Positions 8,342 through 18,666 of a stretch of DNA of 64,000 bases are shown in pieces; the stretch's first letter is position 1, and every line of letters begins with the position of its first letter. The stretch covers positions 62,001-126,000 of the forward strand of contig NZ_JAOTIF010000019.1 of the NCBI RefSeq assembly GCF_025628885.1, given 5' to 3'. Origin of the DNA: Paraflavisolibacter caeni. GTDB lineage: Bacteria; Bacteroidota; Bacteroidia; Chitinophagales; Chitinophagaceae. Below the pieces are notes generated by a model that was given only the letters and a program-made list of their open reading frames with translations, made no database searches and had not been told where the DNA came from. Both the position numbers and the translations under genes were made by a program.

Positions 8342-9391
8342 ATGAAAACGATCATCATAACAGGCGGAGCTGGGTTTATAGGCTCGCATGTAGTTCGGTT
8401 GTTTGTGAATAAATATTCCGACTACAAGATCATCAATCTTGATACATTGACTTATGCAGGTAATTTAGAAAACCTCAAGGATATTGAGGATCATTCTAAT
8501 TACATCTTTGAGAAAGTAAACATCCTGGATGTGGAAGAGCTGGATCGCGTATTCACAACTTATCAACCTGATGGCGTGATCCACCTGGCAGCAGAATCAC
8601 ACGTAGACCGCTCTATTTTATCTCCACTTGATTTTGTATTTACGAATGTTGTTGGTACGGTAAACTTGCTGAATGCCGCAAAGAAACACTGGGCCGGCGC
8701 TTACGAAGGCAAACGGTTCTATCATGTATCCACAGACGAAGTTTATGGAGCATTAGGGGATACTGGATTCTTTACGGAGGAAACACCCTATGATCCGAAT
8801 TCTCCTTATTCTGCCTCCAAGGCTTCTTCTGATCATTTTGTAAGAGCTTATGGTGAAACCTACCATTTACCCATAGTTGTGACGAATTGTTCCAATAATT
8901 ACGGTCCCAATCATTTCCCAGAAAAGTTGATTCCCCTCTTCATCAATAATATTATCAATAAAAAGCCTCTGCCGGTTTATGGAGATGGCTTATACACCCG
9001 CGACTGGCTGTTTGTAAAAGATCATGCGGTGGCTATTGATCTTGTGTTTCACAAAGGAGTGGAGGGTGAAACCTATAACATCGGTGGATTTAACGAATGG
9101 AAGAATATTGACTTGGTGAAGCTTCTTTGCAAATTGATGGATGAAAAGTTAGGCAATGCTCCTGGCACCAGCGAGCAGTTGATCACTTATGTGAAGGACC
9201 GTCCTGGTCATGACAGAAGGTATGCTATCGATGCCACAAAGATCAACAAAGAACTAGGCTGGAAGCCAAGTGTAACTTTTGAAGAAGGACTCAGTCAAAC
9301 CATAGACTGGTATTTTGAAAACACTGAGTGGTTGAAGAACGTGACCAGTGGTGAATACCAGCAGTACTACCAAAAGCAATACGCAGAATAA
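8342..9391 (+). CDS. rfbB: dTDP-glucose 4,6-dehydratase
   Basis: Converts dTDP-glucose to dTDP-4-keto-6-deoxyglucose. The 349-residue length is normal. The NAD-binding motif [10 protein letters not shown] is near the N-terminus, the region [11 protein letters not shown] carries the dehydratase active-site Asp-Glu, and YSASK is the catalytic Tyr-Lys pair. It precedes rfbA by 25 bases. No rfbC or rfbD follows, so the window contains only the first two steps of the dTDP-rhamnose route; the keto sugar may feed another pathway or be completed elsewhere. Confidence 0.95.
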   Translation: MKTIIITGGAGFIGSHVVRLFVNKYSDYKIINLDTLTYAGNLENLKDIEDHSNYIFEKVNILDVEELDRVFTTYQPDGVIHLAAESHVDRSILSPLDFVFTNVVGTVNLLNAAKKHWAGAYEGKRFYHVSTDEVYGALGDTGFFTEETPYDPNSPYSASKASSDHFVRAYGETYHLPIVVTNCSNNYGPNHFPEKLIPLFINNIINKKPLPVYGDGLYTRDWLFVKDHAVAIDLVFHKGVEGETYNIGGFNEWKNIDLVKLLCKLMDEKLGNAPGTSEQLITYVKDRPGHDRRYAIDATKINKELGWKPSVTFEEGLSQTIDWYFENTEWLKNVTSGEYQQYYQKQYAE

Positions 9392-9416
9392 CAGTTCACA
9401 AACCAAAATACTTCTT

Positions 9417-10307
9417 ATGAAAGGAATTATTCTCGCCGGTGGATCAGGCACACGCCTGTATCCCATTACCAAGGCCATCTCCAAGCAATTGATGCCTATC
9501 TACGACAAGCCGATGATCTATTATCCTTTGTCTATTCTCATGATGGCAGGCATCAAAGAGATCCTTATCATTACTACACCCGAAGACAATCCTCAATTCA
9601 AGCGCTTGTTAGGTGATGGTAGCCAGGTAGGATGCCGGTTTGAATATGCCATACAGGAAGTACCTAATGGCCTGGCGCAGGCATTTGTAATAGGAGCGGA
9701 CTTCATAGGTGATGATAAAGTAGCATTGGTATTAGGTGATAATATCTTTTATGGGACTGGTTTAGGCCGTCAATTACAATCTCTGAATGACATTGAGGGT
9801 GGTTATGTATTTGCCTATGAAGTGTCAGATCCTGAGCGTTATGGAGTAGTGGAGTTTGATGAAAACAATAAAGTAATCTCTATAGAAGAAAAGCCAGCCA
9901 AACCAAAATCACACTATGCAGTACCTGGTTTATATTTCTATGACAATGATGTGGTAGAGATCGCGAAAAACCTGCAACCTTCAGCCCGCGGTGAATACGA
10001 GATCACGGATGTCAACAAGGAATACCTGAAGCGTAGTCAATTGAAAGTAGCGATCCTGGACAGGGGCACTGCCTGGCTGGACACAGGTACATTCGATTCC
10101 CTGAGTGATGCCACTGAATTTGTAAGAGTGATTGAAAAACGTCAGGGTACCAAGATCGGTTGTATTGAAGAAATCGCATATCGAATGGGCTTCATCAATA
10201 AGGAACAATTATTGCAACAAGCCGATGCCCTGATTAAAAGTGGTTATGGAAAATACCTGAAAGAAGTAGCAAGACAATATAAAACCCTTAAACCAACAAT
10301 TAATTAA
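9417..10307 (+). CDS. rfbA: Glucose-1-phosphate thymidylyltransferase
   Basis: Makes dTDP-glucose from dTTP and glucose-1-phosphate. The product has 296 residues with the signature GGSGTRLYP (8-16), the sugar-phosphate region [12 protein letters not shown], and [10 protein letters not shown] chose the ATG at 9417, which places MKGIILAGG at the N-terminus as in the family; a GTG at 9348 would overlap rfbB and add an unrelated 23-residue leader. Gene order rfbB-rfbA is common, but rfbC and rfbD are absent. Confidence 0.95.
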   Translation: MKGIILAGGSGTRLYPITKAISKQLMPIYDKPMIYYPLSILMMAGIKEILIITTPEDNPQFKRLLGDGSQVGCRFEYAIQEVPNGLAQAFVIGADFIGDDKVALVLGDNIFYGTGLGRQLQSLNDIEGGYVFAYEVSDPERYGVVEFDENNKVISIEEKPAKPKSHYAVPGLYFYDNDVVEIAKNLQPSARGEYEITDVNKEYLKRSQLKVAILDRGTAWLDTGTFDSLSDATEFVRVIEKRQGTKIGCIEEIAYRMGFINKEQLLQQADALIKSGYGKYLKEVARQYKTLKPTIN

Positions 10308-10323
10308 AATCTCAATTCATTAA

Positions 10324-11436
10324 ATGTCTAAAGTAGCATTGATTACCGGTGTGACCGGCCAGGATGGAGCCTACTTATCTGAACTCCTGTTAGAAAAAGG
10401 ATATGAGGTTCATGGCATCAAAAGAAGATCCTCTCTTTTTAATACTGATCGTATTGACCATTTGTATCAAGATCCCCATGAGCGTAACGTGCGCTTTAAA
10501 CTCCATTATGGTGATCTGACCGACTCTACCAACCTGATCCGCATCATCCAGGAAGTACAACCAGATGAGATCTATAACCTAGGAGCCATGTCTCATGTAA
10601 AGGTGAGCTTCGATACTCCAGAGTACACCGCCAATGCAGATGGCATCGGCACCTTAAGGCTACTGGAAGCTATCCGTATTCTTGGATTGGAGCAAAAGAC
10701 CAGGATCTACCAGGCCTCTACCTCTGAGCTCTATGGACTTGTTCAGGAAATCCCTCAAAAAGAGACCACTCCTTTTTATCCTCGCTCTCCATACGCAGTA
10801 GCCAAGATGTATGCCTACTGGATCACTGTAAACTACCGGGAAGCTTACAACATGTTTGCCTGCAATGGGATTCTCTTTAACCATGAAAGTCCCTTAAGAG
10901 GTGAAACCTTTGTGACCCGAAAGATCACTCGCGGTGTAGCCCAAATCGCACTGGGGCTTACTGATAAGCTTTACATGGGAAATATAGATGCCAAAAGAGA
11001 CTGGGGGCATGCCAAAGATTATGTAGAAGCCATGTGGCTGATCCTGCAACAGGACAAACCAGAAGACTACGTCATTGCTACCGGCATTACTACTCCTGTA
11101 AGAGAGTTTATCAAAATGGCTTTTGAGGAAGTAGGTGTACAAGTGGCGTTCAGTGGTGAAGGGGTTAACGAAGTAGGAATTGTGGCCTCCTGCACGGATG
11201 AATACCACTTTGCTGTAGGACAAGAGGTGGTGAAAATAGATCCCCGGTATTTCCGTCCAACAGAAGTAGACCTGCTCATTGGAGATCCCTCTAAGGCACA
11301 ACAGAAGCTGGGCTGGAAACCTAAGTATACCCTAAAGGAAATGATCACTGAAATGGTGGCTGCAGACCTCAGTGCTTTCAAAAGAGAGCAGTTGCTGATC
11401 AATAATGGTTTCCAGGTAGCCAGGCAATATGAATAA
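10324..11436 (+). CDS. gmd: GDP-mannose 4,6-dehydratase
   Basis: First step of GDP-L-fucose synthesis: GDP-D-mannose to GDP-4-keto-6-deoxymannose. The 370-residue length is typical. Visible signatures are [12 protein letters not shown] at the NADP-binding N-terminus, the active-site region [10 protein letters not shown], the YAVAK catalytic Tyr-Lys pair, and [17 protein letters not shown]. It is followed after 45 bases by fcl, so the pair can make GDP-L-fucose for the GT11 fucosyltransferase downstream. Confidence 0.97.
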   Translation: MSKVALITGVTGQDGAYLSELLLEKGYEVHGIKRRSSLFNTDRIDHLYQDPHERNVRFKLHYGDLTDSTNLIRIIQEVQPDEIYNLGAMSHVKVSFDTPEYTANADGIGTLRLLEAIRILGLEQKTRIYQASTSELYGLVQEIPQKETTPFYPRSPYAVAKMYAYWITVNYREAYNMFACNGILFNHESPLRGETFVTRKITRGVAQIALGLTDKLYMGNIDAKRDWGHAKDYVEAMWLILQQDKPEDYVIATGITTPVREFIKMAFEEVGVQVAFSGEGVNEVGIVASCTDEYHFAVGQEVVKIDPRYFRPTEVDLLIGDPSKAQQKLGWKPKYTLKEMITEMVAADLSAFKREQLLINNGFQVARQYE

Positions 11437-11481
11437 GATCGCGAATATGTAGGATTCATAGGATTGTTTTAAAAGTATTCA

Positions 11482-12423
11482 ATGGACAAGAATAGTAAAA
11501 TCTATATAGCAGGACACAGAGGTATGGTGGGCAGTGCCCTCTTGAGAAAATTGGAAGCAGAAGGCTTTAACAATTTTGTACTGCGTACTTCCAAAGAGTT
11601 AGACCTCAGGAACCAGGAAGCAGTAGCCCAATTTTTTGCAGAAGAGAAGCCGGAATACGTATACCTGGCGGCCGCCAAGGTGGGTGGTATTGTGGCTAAC
11701 AATACCTACCGGGCTGAGTTCTTGTATGATAACCTGATGATTGAGAGCAACATCATTCACCAGGCATATGTACATGAAGTCAAGAAATTAATGTTCCTGG
11801 GTTCTTCCTGTATTTACCCTAAGCTGGCACCCCAGCCACTCAAGGAAGAGTACCTGCTCACAGGACCTTTGGAGAACACGAATGAGCCCTATGCCATAGC
11901 CAAGATAGCAGGAATTAAAATGTGTGATGCTTACCGGGATCAGTATGGCTGCAATTTTATTTCAGTAATGCCTACCAACCTGTATGGTCCTAATGATAAT
12001 TATGACCTTAACAATTCTCATGTACTACCGGCACTTCTAAGAAAGTTTCATGATGCCAAAGAAAGAGGAGATGGGGAAGTGGTTGTTTGGGGTAGTGGTA
12101 CACCCAAAAGAGAATTTTTGCATGCAGATGATTTGGCAGATGCATGTATATACTTGATGCAAACTTATAATGAGTCGGGTCTTGTGAACATAGGAGTAGG
12201 TGAGGATATTAGCATCAAAGAACTCGCTTACCTTATTAAAGGCATCGTGGGCTTTGAAGGCGATGTGATATTTGACGCTACTAAACCTGATGGCACTCCC
12301 AGAAAACTCATGGATGTTTCCAAACTTAAAAGTCTTGGTTGGTCAGCTTCCATCACACTCAAAGAAGGAATTGAAAGTGTGTATCAAGAAAAATTTGATA
12401 AACACGATATTGTAAATAGTTAA
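11482..12423 (+). CDS. fcl: GDP-L-fucose synthase
   Basis: Bifunctional 3,5-epimerase/4-reductase completing GDP-L-fucose. The 313-residue product starts with the NADP-binding motif [11 protein letters not shown], has [18 protein letters not shown] with the conserved Ser and Cys, and the YAIAK catalytic pair. The length agrees with E. coli Fcl. Being directly after gmd and in the same operon as a GT11 gene, its product is most likely consumed in this glycan. Confidence 0.97.
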   Translation: MDKNSKIYIAGHRGMVGSALLRKLEAEGFNNFVLRTSKELDLRNQEAVAQFFAEEKPEYVYLAAAKVGGIVANNTYRAEFLYDNLMIESNIIHQAYVHEVKKLMFLGSSCIYPKLAPQPLKEEYLLTGPLENTNEPYAIAKIAGIKMCDAYRDQYGCNFISVMPTNLYGPNDNYDLNNSHVLPALLRKFHDAKERGDGEVVVWGSGTPKREFLHADDLADACIYLMQTYNESGLVNIGVGEDISIKELAYLIKGIVGFEGDVIFDATKPDGTPRKLMDVSKLKSLGWSASITLKEGIESVYQEKFDKHDIVNS

Positions 12424-12518
12424 TTATTGGCGTTATTGAGCCATTGCGAGTTTATTGAAAGATAAAATAAGAAATTCCTAAACAAAACCTAATCTAAAAA
12501 TTAACCTTTTATACGTTG

Positions 12519-13412
12519 ATGAATACCGCTGAACTAGTAGAAGCGCCATATGTATTAGAAGAAAAACAAAAGGAAGAACATTGGACAGAGACGATTGAGC
12601 CACGTACCCGTTTACTGGATTTACGATTGAAAGAAGTATGGCGATACCGCGATCTTATAGCGATGTTTGTACGCCGAGACTTTATTGCTACTTATAAGCA
12701 AACTATACTTGGCCCACTTTGGTTTTTCATTCAGCCGCTCCTTACTTCAATTACTTTTGTGATCATCTTTGGGCGAGTAGCGAAAATATCTACAGATGGA
12801 ATGCCGATGATGGTTTTTTACTTGTCGGGTATAACTATTTGGAATTATTTTTCACAGACACTAACGGCTACGTCTACCATTTTTACGGCTAATGCAAATA
12901 TTTTTGGTAAGGTGTATTTTCCAAGGCTGACTTTACCACTTTCTTTGATCATTTCTAATTTAGTTCGATTTTCTATACAATTCGTACTCTTCCTTTGCGT
13001 TTGGCTATATTATATTATTAAAGGTTCTGCAATTCAGCCCAACTGGGCAATTGTACTAACTCCTGTTTTGCTGGTACTTATGGGGCTGCTATCACTTGGC
13101 GTAGGTATGATCTTCAGTTCCATGACAACAAAGTATCGAGATTTGACAATGTTGTTACAGTTTGGTATACAACTGTTAATGTATGCAACTCCCGTTATTT
13201 ATCCTCTTTCTGCGCTACCTCAAAAATATAAATTGTTCATTCTGGCTAATCCTGTAAGTCCTATTGTGGAAACATTCCGTTATGCATTTTTAGGCTCTGG
13301 TAACTTAAGCTGGGGGCTTCTTTGTTATAGCATAGGTATTACAAGCTTAATTCTCTTCTTTGGGATTATTACTTTTAATAAAGTAGAGAAAAGCTTTATG
13401 GATACGGTATAA
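12519..13412 (+). CDS. wzm: Wzm-like ABC polysaccharide exporter, permease
   Basis: ABC-2-type membrane component of 297 residues with about six hydrophobic segments and the motifs RRDFIATYKQTILGPLWFF (near residues 50-68) and NPVSPIVETFRYAFLG near the C-terminus, as in O-antigen and teichoic acid exporters. It moves lipid-linked glycan across the inner membrane together with the ATPase encoded next. The ATG at 12519 is preferred over an adjacent upstream TTG. An A+T-rich gap of about 95 bases separates it from fcl. Confidence 0.92.
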   Translation: MNTAELVEAPYVLEEKQKEEHWTETIEPRTRLLDLRLKEVWRYRDLIAMFVRRDFIATYKQTILGPLWFFIQPLLTSITFVIIFGRVAKISTDGMPMMVFYLSGITIWNYFSQTLTATSTIFTANANIFGKVYFPRLTLPLSLIISNLVRFSIQFVLFLCVWLYYIIKGSAIQPNWAIVLTPVLLVLMGLLSLGVGMIFSSMTTKYRDLTMLLQFGIQLLMYATPVIYPLSALPQKYKLFILANPVSPIVETFRYAFLGSGNLSWGLLCYSIGITSLILFFGIITFNKVEKSFMDTV

Positions 13413-13516
13413 AAGTTGAGCCTTATAGTGTTTAATCGTTTAGATTAAATGCTTGCTTCTCAATTAACCATCACAACAAATAAATTTAAACAAAGCGCTA
13501 AACATTTCACCTCAAC

Positions 13517-14803
13517 ATGAGTGATATTGCTATAAAAGTAGAAAACTTAGGTAAGCTGTACCGTTTAGGAGAAGTCGGAACCGGAACTTTAAGCCAGGAT
13601 TTAAAACGTTGGTGGGCCATAAATAGAGGCAAAGAGGATCCATTTGCTAAAATTGGAGAGGCTAATGACCGTACCACAAAAGGTGCAAGTGATTTTGTTT
13701 GGGCTTTAAAAGATGTAAGCTTTGAAGTAAAGCAAGGCGAGGTCTTGGGTATAATTGGTCGTAATGGAGCTGGAAAAAGTACGCTATTAAAACTTTTATC
13801 GAAAGTTACAGCGCCTAGCACTGGGAACATAAAAGTGAAAGGTCGAATCGCCTCATTATTGGAAGTAGGTACGGGTTTTCATCCTGATCTTACCGGTAGG
13901 GAAAACGTATTCCTGAATGGAGCCATTCTTGGCATGTCAAGGAAAGAAATCAATAGCAAGTTTGATGAAATAGTAGATTTTGCTGGTGTAGAACGATATA
14001 TTGATACACCTGTAAAAAGATATTCTTCGGGTATGTATGTACGTTTGGCATTTGCAGTAGCAGCTTTCTTAGAACCGGAGATTTTGATTGTAGATGAAGT
14101 TTTGGCAGTAGGTGATGCAGAGTTTCAAAGGAAATGCCTTGGCAGAATGAGAGATGTTAGCAAAAATGACGGAAGAACAGTTTTGTTTGTGAGTCATAAT
14201 ATGGCAGCAGTTCAAAAATTATGTAATAGGGGGATATTTTTTAGAAATGGACAAATACATTTAACAGGTGAGATAGACCATGTGATATCTAAATATTTAG
14301 AGAGTAGTGATGCAATTCGTTCAATATATGAAATTCCAAAACCAGACTTTACTCCTGAAAACTTGGGATTCGCTTATTGCTTAAAAGTAGAAGATATTAA
14401 TGGTAATTTAATTAATGAAATACCTGTTGGAAAGGCTTGGCAGATTAGAGTGCAATTCAAACTTAATAAAAAAGTAGAACACTTTATTATCGCTTTAGGT
14501 ATTGTTAATACAATGGATGTAAACTTAAGAACAACTTGGAGTAAAGAAATGGATTTGGATGCAGGTGAATATGAAGCTTTGTTTAAAGAAGACCAATTAT
14601 TATTAGCTGCCGGAACATATCAACTAGCATTAGGATTATCTTCTTATGAAAGAGCTTTTCAGTATATAGAAAATGTAGCAGCTATAACAATTTCAGATGT
14701 TCCTGATTCAACTCTTGATAAAAGTATAGTAAGAACAACTGGTGTAGGGTTAATATTAAATCCAATGGACATTGAAATTTTGAACTTGACAAAATCAATA
14801 TGA
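13517..14803 (+). CDS. wzt: Wzt-like ABC polysaccharide exporter, ATPase with C-terminal glycan-binding domain
   Basis: ATP-binding partner of the permease, 428 residues. Walker A GRNGAGKST is at 81-89, the signature YSSGMYVRLAFA at about 173-184 and Walker B ILIVDEVLAVGD at about 192-203. The extra region from about 270 to the end matches the layout of Wzt proteins with a C-terminal beta-sandwich that recognises a modified chain end. This agrees with methyltransferase-like genes downstream that could cap the chain. Its stop overlaps the next start (ATGA), and the sequence becomes noticeably A+T-richer from its 3' third onward. Confidence 0.92.
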   Translation: MSDIAIKVENLGKLYRLGEVGTGTLSQDLKRWWAINRGKEDPFAKIGEANDRTTKGASDFVWALKDVSFEVKQGEVLGIIGRNGAGKSTLLKLLSKVTAPSTGNIKVKGRIASLLEVGTGFHPDLTGRENVFLNGAILGMSRKEINSKFDEIVDFAGVERYIDTPVKRYSSGMYVRLAFAVAAFLEPEILIVDEVLAVGDAEFQRKCLGRMRDVSKNDGRTVLFVSHNMAAVQKLCNRGIFFRNGQIHLTGEIDHVISKYLESSDAIRSIYEIPKPDFTPENLGFAYCLKVEDINGNLINEIPVGKAWQIRVQFKLNKKVEHFIIALGIVNTMDVNLRTTWSKEMDLDAGEYEALFKEDQLLLAAGTYQLALGLSSYERAFQYIENVAAITISDVPDSTLDKSIVRTTGVGLILNPMDIEILNLTKSI

Positions 14804-15372
14804 TTTTTTTTAGAATAGTAGAACGAATAAGATCAATACTCAGGGGCTTATTGTTAAAATCGGTAACAATTAGGCATGAAGAAGTTGTAGATGATAGTAA
14901 TTATAAAGGTGTAAAAATCATTGGGGATCAAAGTTTAATTTCAATTGGTGATAGTGTCAGTTTTGGGGGTAACGTTATTTTATTTGCAAATGCTCAAATA
15001 TCTATTGGAGACCATTCAATGATATCAATAAACGTTGTAATTCATACTTCTACCCATGATTATAATAATCATCCAATGTGGATTGAAAGAATAGATAAGC
15101 CAATTAAAATCGGAAAGCATGTGTGGATTGGAGTAGGCGCTATAATATCTCCAGGTGTAACTATTGGAGATTTTTCAGTTATTGGTGCAGGAAGTGTTGT
15201 TGTTTCAAATGTTCCAGAAAGAGCAATAGTTGCAGGAAATCCAGCTAGAATTATAAAATACAGAAATATTGAAAAAGAAAAATTTCAATTGCCAGTTGAA
15301 AAGTATCCAATTGGATCTTTTATAAGCAAACAGACTTTCATAGATGAAACAAATATTTGTAAAACAAAATAG
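14800..15372 (+). CDS. Hexapeptide-repeat acyltransferase
   Basis: Left-handed beta-helix acyltransferase of 190 residues, probably O- or N-acetylating a sugar. Hexapeptide-like repeats run through residues 45-150 (for example ISIGDHSMISINVVI, IKIGKHVWIGVGAIISPGVT, VTIGDFSVIGAGSVV). The loop HTSTHDYNNHP holds the probable catalytic His. The closing NVPERAIVAGNPARIIK is typical of the maltose/galactoside acetyltransferase branch. It is translationally coupled to wzt by a 4-base overlap. The acceptor is unknown. Confidence 0.88.
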   Translation: MIFFRIVERIRSILRGLLLKSVTIRHEEVVDDSNYKGVKIIGDQSLISIGDSVSFGGNVILFANAQISIGDHSMISINVVIHTSTHDYNNHPMWIERIDKPIKIGKHVWIGVGAIISPGVTIGDFSVIGAGSVVVSNVPERAIVAGNPARIIKYRNIEKEKFQLPVEKYPIGSFISKQTFIDETNICKTK

Positions 15373-15395
15373 CATCAAATATAAAAATCTAATTC

Positions 15396-16040
15396 ATGAT
15401 TAAAGAAGTAGTTAAGCAATCAATTATTTATAGAAAGTGGAGTAATTATGTAACAAAAGCAAAACAGTTTAAAGAAGACAAAATAGCTATTGAAACATGG
15501 GAAAAAAATGGAAGACCAGCGCCACCACCTCAAATATTTAAGAGATTAGAAATTAAAGAGTATGCAAAGGAGCATCAAATAAAAATACTGGTGGAAACAG
15601 GCACATATTTAGGTGAAACAGTAGATTATTTCAAGGATTTTTTCAAAAAGATTATTTCCATAGAATTGGATCATAAGCTTTATGCAAGAGCCAAGGAAAA
15701 GTTTTCAAAGGAGAAGCACATTCAAATTTATCAAGGTGATAGCGGAGATGCTATACAGAATATAATTGAAAATATTTCTGAACCATGTTTATTTTGGCTT
15801 GATGGACATTATTCTGAAGGGATAACTGCAAAAGGGGAATTAAATACGCCAATAATCAAAGAACTCGACCATATATTCAATCATAAAGTTGATAACCATA
15901 TCATTTTAATTGATGATGCCCGATGCTTTACTGGAAATGATGATTATCCTACAATAGAATTTTTAAGGAATTATATTAAGCAAAAAGATTCATCACTTAA
16001 GTTTAGTGTTAAAGACGACATCATTAGAGTTCATAAATAG
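15396..16040 (+). CDS. Class I SAM-dependent methyltransferase-like protein
   Basis: Protein of 214 residues. LVETGTYLGETVDYF (about 67-81) resembles motif I of a Rossmann methyltransferase, IISIELDH (about 90-97) motif II, and CLFWLDGHYSEG (about 132-143) the later acidic motif, as found in small methyltransferases of glycan clusters. A basic, Lys-rich N-terminus of about 45 residues precedes the fold. I infer that it modifies a sugar of the repeat or the chain end. Acceptor and exact family are uncertain. Confidence 0.7.
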   Translation: MIKEVVKQSIIYRKWSNYVTKAKQFKEDKIAIETWEKNGRPAPPPQIFKRLEIKEYAKEHQIKILVETGTYLGETVDYFKDFFKKIISIELDHKLYARAKEKFSKEKHIQIYQGDSGDAIQNIIENISEPCLFWLDGHYSEGITAKGELNTPIIKELDHIFNHKVDNHIILIDDARCFTGNDDYPTIEFLRNYIKQKDSSLKFSVKDDIIRVHK

Positions 16041-16047
16041 ATAACTT

Positions 16048-16755
16048 ATGTTAAAGTTAATAAGCAAAGTCCTGATAAAGATTGCAAGGATCCTTTATGA
16101 TGATAGTAATCATTTATCAAATTCAATAATTTCTTCGGTACCAGAACGTTCTATTCAAGAAATCAGGGCTGAAAAATGGTTTAAAGATAAAGGGGATAAA
16201 ACTCATAGATTGAATTATGAATTAAACGAAAATTCAATAGTTTTTGATGTTGGAGGGTATGAAGGGCAATGGGCCAGTGATATTTTTTCAAAGTTTCTGT
16301 GTAATATCCACATTTTTGAACCTTATCAAGAATATGCAAAGAATATCCAGGATCGGTTTAAAAGAAATAAAAAAATATACGTTCACTCATTTGGGCTATC
16401 CAATATCACGAATACTTCAAAATTGTCATTATTAAATGATTCTTCTTCTTTATTCAAATCAGAAGCTAACGCTACAGATGTTGAAATTATTGAAGCAGCA
16501 GGCTTTATAGACGAGAATCAAATAGATAAAATAGATTTAATGAAGATCAATATAGAAGGAGGCGAGTATGATTTACTAGACCATTTAATAGATAAAGGAT
16601 TAATTAAAAAAATTGAAAATATTCAGATTCAATTTCACGATTTTGTTACCGATGCTGAAATGAGGATGCGATCAATACAATCAAAACTAAGCAAGACGCA
16701 TTATGTTACCTATCAGTATGAATTTGTTTGGGAAAACTGGGCACTTAAAAAATAG
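16048..16755 (+). CDS. FkbM-family methyltransferase
   Basis: SAM-dependent O-methyltransferase of 235 residues. VFDVGGYEGQWASDIF (about 67-82) is motif I, IHIFEPYQEY (about 90-99) the adjacent acidic strand, and DKIDLMKINIEGGEYDLL (about 163-180) the family's characteristic IDxEGxE region. FkbM proteins are common in polysaccharide loci. Here it could methylate a sugar hydroxyl, possibly at the non-reducing end recognised by the Wzt C-terminal domain. It ends directly before the GT11 start, with no gap. Confidence 0.87.
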   Translation: MLKLISKVLIKIARILYDDSNHLSNSIISSVPERSIQEIRAEKWFKDKGDKTHRLNYELNENSIVFDVGGYEGQWASDIFSKFLCNIHIFEPYQEYAKNIQDRFKRNKKIYVHSFGLSNITNTSKLSLLNDSSSLFKSEANATDVEIIEAAGFIDENQIDKIDLMKINIEGGEYDLLDHLIDKGLIKKIENIQIQFHDFVTDAEMRMRSIQSKLSKTHYVTYQYEFVWENWALKK

Positions 16756-17646
16756 ATGGTTATTGTTAAATTACAAGGTGGCTTAGGCAACCAGATGTTT
16801 CAATATGCTACAGCAAGAAGTATCTGTAAGGGATTTGAAAAGGTAATTTTAGATCCGTCATTTTTGTTAGAGAATCATACTTCTACAGAATTCTTTACAG
16901 CAAGAAGATACGAGCTAGAAATTTTCAAAAATTTGAATGCTAGACTTGCAAATACTTTTTGGCAGCAGATTATTCACAACAAAAGAGTTTATTTTAGAGC
17001 TGCAAAAAAAATAATCTGCAACAATTTTAGGTATGTTAAACAGGTAGGAAATGAAATTCTAGAATTTGACCTAAATAAAGGTTCAACCCTTTATTTAGAT
17101 GGATATTTTCAGAGTGAAAAGTATTTCCATTATAATCGGAATCAATTACTACAAGAATTTGCATTTTCTTCATTAGATATTGAAAACATTACACAATTAA
17201 ATCAAATTCAGTCTTATTCGAATCCTGTGAGCATCCACATAAGACGTGGAGATTATTTAAAACCTCATGTATTGAATTACCATGGTATATTGCCTATTAA
17301 CTACTACAAAAAAGCAATTGAAGCATTAGAAACAACTGTAAGTAATCCTCATTATTTTATCTTTTCTGATGATATTGGATGGTGCAGAGAGAATCTTTCA
17401 TTTATCTCAGGTCGATATACAATAATGGAAGTAGATAACTCAAGGGAATCTTGGAAAGATATGTGCTTAATGACACATTGCAAACACCATATAGTAGCAA
17501 ATAGCAGCTTTAGCTGGTGGGGCGCCTGGCTTTCTCAAAAAAAGGGCATCAATATGGCCCCTTATAAATGGTTTAATCCAGCAGTAGTAAGTTTTAATAT
17601 ACATGATTTTGTTCCATCGTCCTGGTCGATAGTTAATTATGAGTAG
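16756..17646 (+). CDS. GT11 alpha-1,2-fucosyltransferase
   Basis: Predicted to transfer L-fucose from GDP-fucose to the 2-OH of galactose. The 296-residue product has the GT11 hallmarks: VKLQGGLGNQMFQYATARS at the N-terminus, the donor-binding motif HIRRGDYL (about 161-168), and ANSSFSWWGAWLS near residue 255. The donor is supplied by gmd and fcl in the same locus. A GT6-family gene lies two genes downstream, and GT6 enzymes use fucosylated galactose (H antigen) as acceptor, so the two probably act in sequence. The stop overlaps the following GT2 start by 8 bases. Confidence 0.95.
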   Translation: MVIVKLQGGLGNQMFQYATARSICKGFEKVILDPSFLLENHTSTEFFTARRYELEIFKNLNARLANTFWQQIIHNKRVYFRAAKKIICNNFRYVKQVGNEILEFDLNKGSTLYLDGYFQSEKYFHYNRNQLLQEFAFSSLDIENITQLNQIQSYSNPVSIHIRRGDYLKPHVLNYHGILPINYYKKAIEALETTVSNPHYFIFSDDIGWCRENLSFISGRYTIMEVDNSRESWKDMCLMTHCKHHIVANSSFSWWGAWLSQKKGINMAPYKWFNPAVVSFNIHDFVPSSWSIVNYE

Positions 17647-18577
17647 TGTATCCGTAATTATGCCTGCATATAATGCAGCAAAATATATATCAGCAAGTAT
17701 AGAAAGTGTTCTTCAGCAAACATATTCTAATTGGGAGTTAATTGTAGTTGATGATGGTTCAAAAGATGATACTAAAGCTATTGTGCTAGCGTATGTCCAA
17801 AAAGATAACCGTATAAAATACCATTGGCAACCAAATGGTAAGTTAGGAAATGCAAGAAATTCAGGAATAAGAAATGCAACAGGCAAATGGATAACATTTT
17901 TAGATTCAGATGATCTATGGGCTTGTAACAAATTAGAAAAGCAAATTGAAGCAGCTCATAAGAATAAAGATGTGGATGTAATTTTTACAGGGGGGTATTT
18001 TTTTAATGATGATGATTTGACAAAATTAACACCTTACCCAACACTCTTAGGCAAATTTGGGCCAAAGGAAATGTACAAATTGGAATATCAAAGTAACTAT
18101 ATAGCCAATCTTTCTGTAATGGTGAAGAGAGAATATATAGATAAGATTGGATTTCAGGATGAGCATCGATTCATTTATGGATGTGAGGATTGGGATTATT
18201 GGATCAGATTGGCTAAAGGTGGAGCTACTTTTCTCGGGATTGAAGATCAGTTATTCTATTATCGGCGGCATTCTTCAAACATGTCAAATGATCATCTTAC
18301 AATGCGCATAGCCGAGGCTTTTGTTTATATAAAAAACTTTGTACCTGATCTTCTTCCAGAAGACTTTAAAGAAATAAAGTACAATAACTTTTTTGTTCCC
18401 TTGATAGAGGAGCTGTTGTCAAAAAACAAAATTGAAGAAGTAAAATATATAGCAAGCAAATATGCAACTATAGAACCTTCGTTTTATAAAAAAATGTACA
18501 AATTTATCATTACTATATTAGGAAGAAAGGCTTACTATCCCTGTAAAGTTATAAATAAAGTGAGATCAACAATTTGA
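17639..18577 (+). CDS. GT2-family glycosyltransferase
   Basis: Inverting GT-A glycosyltransferase of 312 residues, cytoplasmic or membrane-associated. The nucleotide-binding N-terminus has VSVIMPAYNAAKYISASI and ELIVVDDGSKDDT. LDSDDLW (about 92-98) is the DxD metal and sugar-nucleotide site, and EDWDYWIRLAKGG (about 183-195) is the usual downstream acidic motif. Donor and acceptor cannot be inferred. It sits between the GT11 and GT6 genes, so it may build part of the same side chain. Confidence 0.9.
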   Translation: MSSVSVIMPAYNAAKYISASIESVLQQTYSNWELIVVDDGSKDDTKAIVLAYVQKDNRIKYHWQPNGKLGNARNSGIRNATGKWITFLDSDDLWACNKLEKQIEAAHKNKDVDVIFTGGYFFNDDDLTKLTPYPTLLGKFGPKEMYKLEYQSNYIANLSVMVKREYIDKIGFQDEHRFIYGCEDWDYWIRLAKGGATFLGIEDQLFYYRRHSSNMSNDHLTMRIAEAFVYIKNFVPDLLPEDFKEIKYNNFFVPLIEELLSKNKIEEVKYIASKYATIEPSFYKKMYKFIITILGRKAYYPCKVINKVRSTI

Positions 18578-18666
18578 ATAAATAGAATAGAATCCCTTCA
18601 AGTAATAAAGGTAAATTAATCCTCTCTAGAATATCTAAAAGTAAAATTATATACACATAAATTGAT

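Noticed and set aside
9348-9416. Possible GTG start adding 23 residues to rfbA
   Set aside because: The added peptide is unlike any RfbA N-terminus and overlaps rfbB; the ATG at 9417 gives the conserved start.
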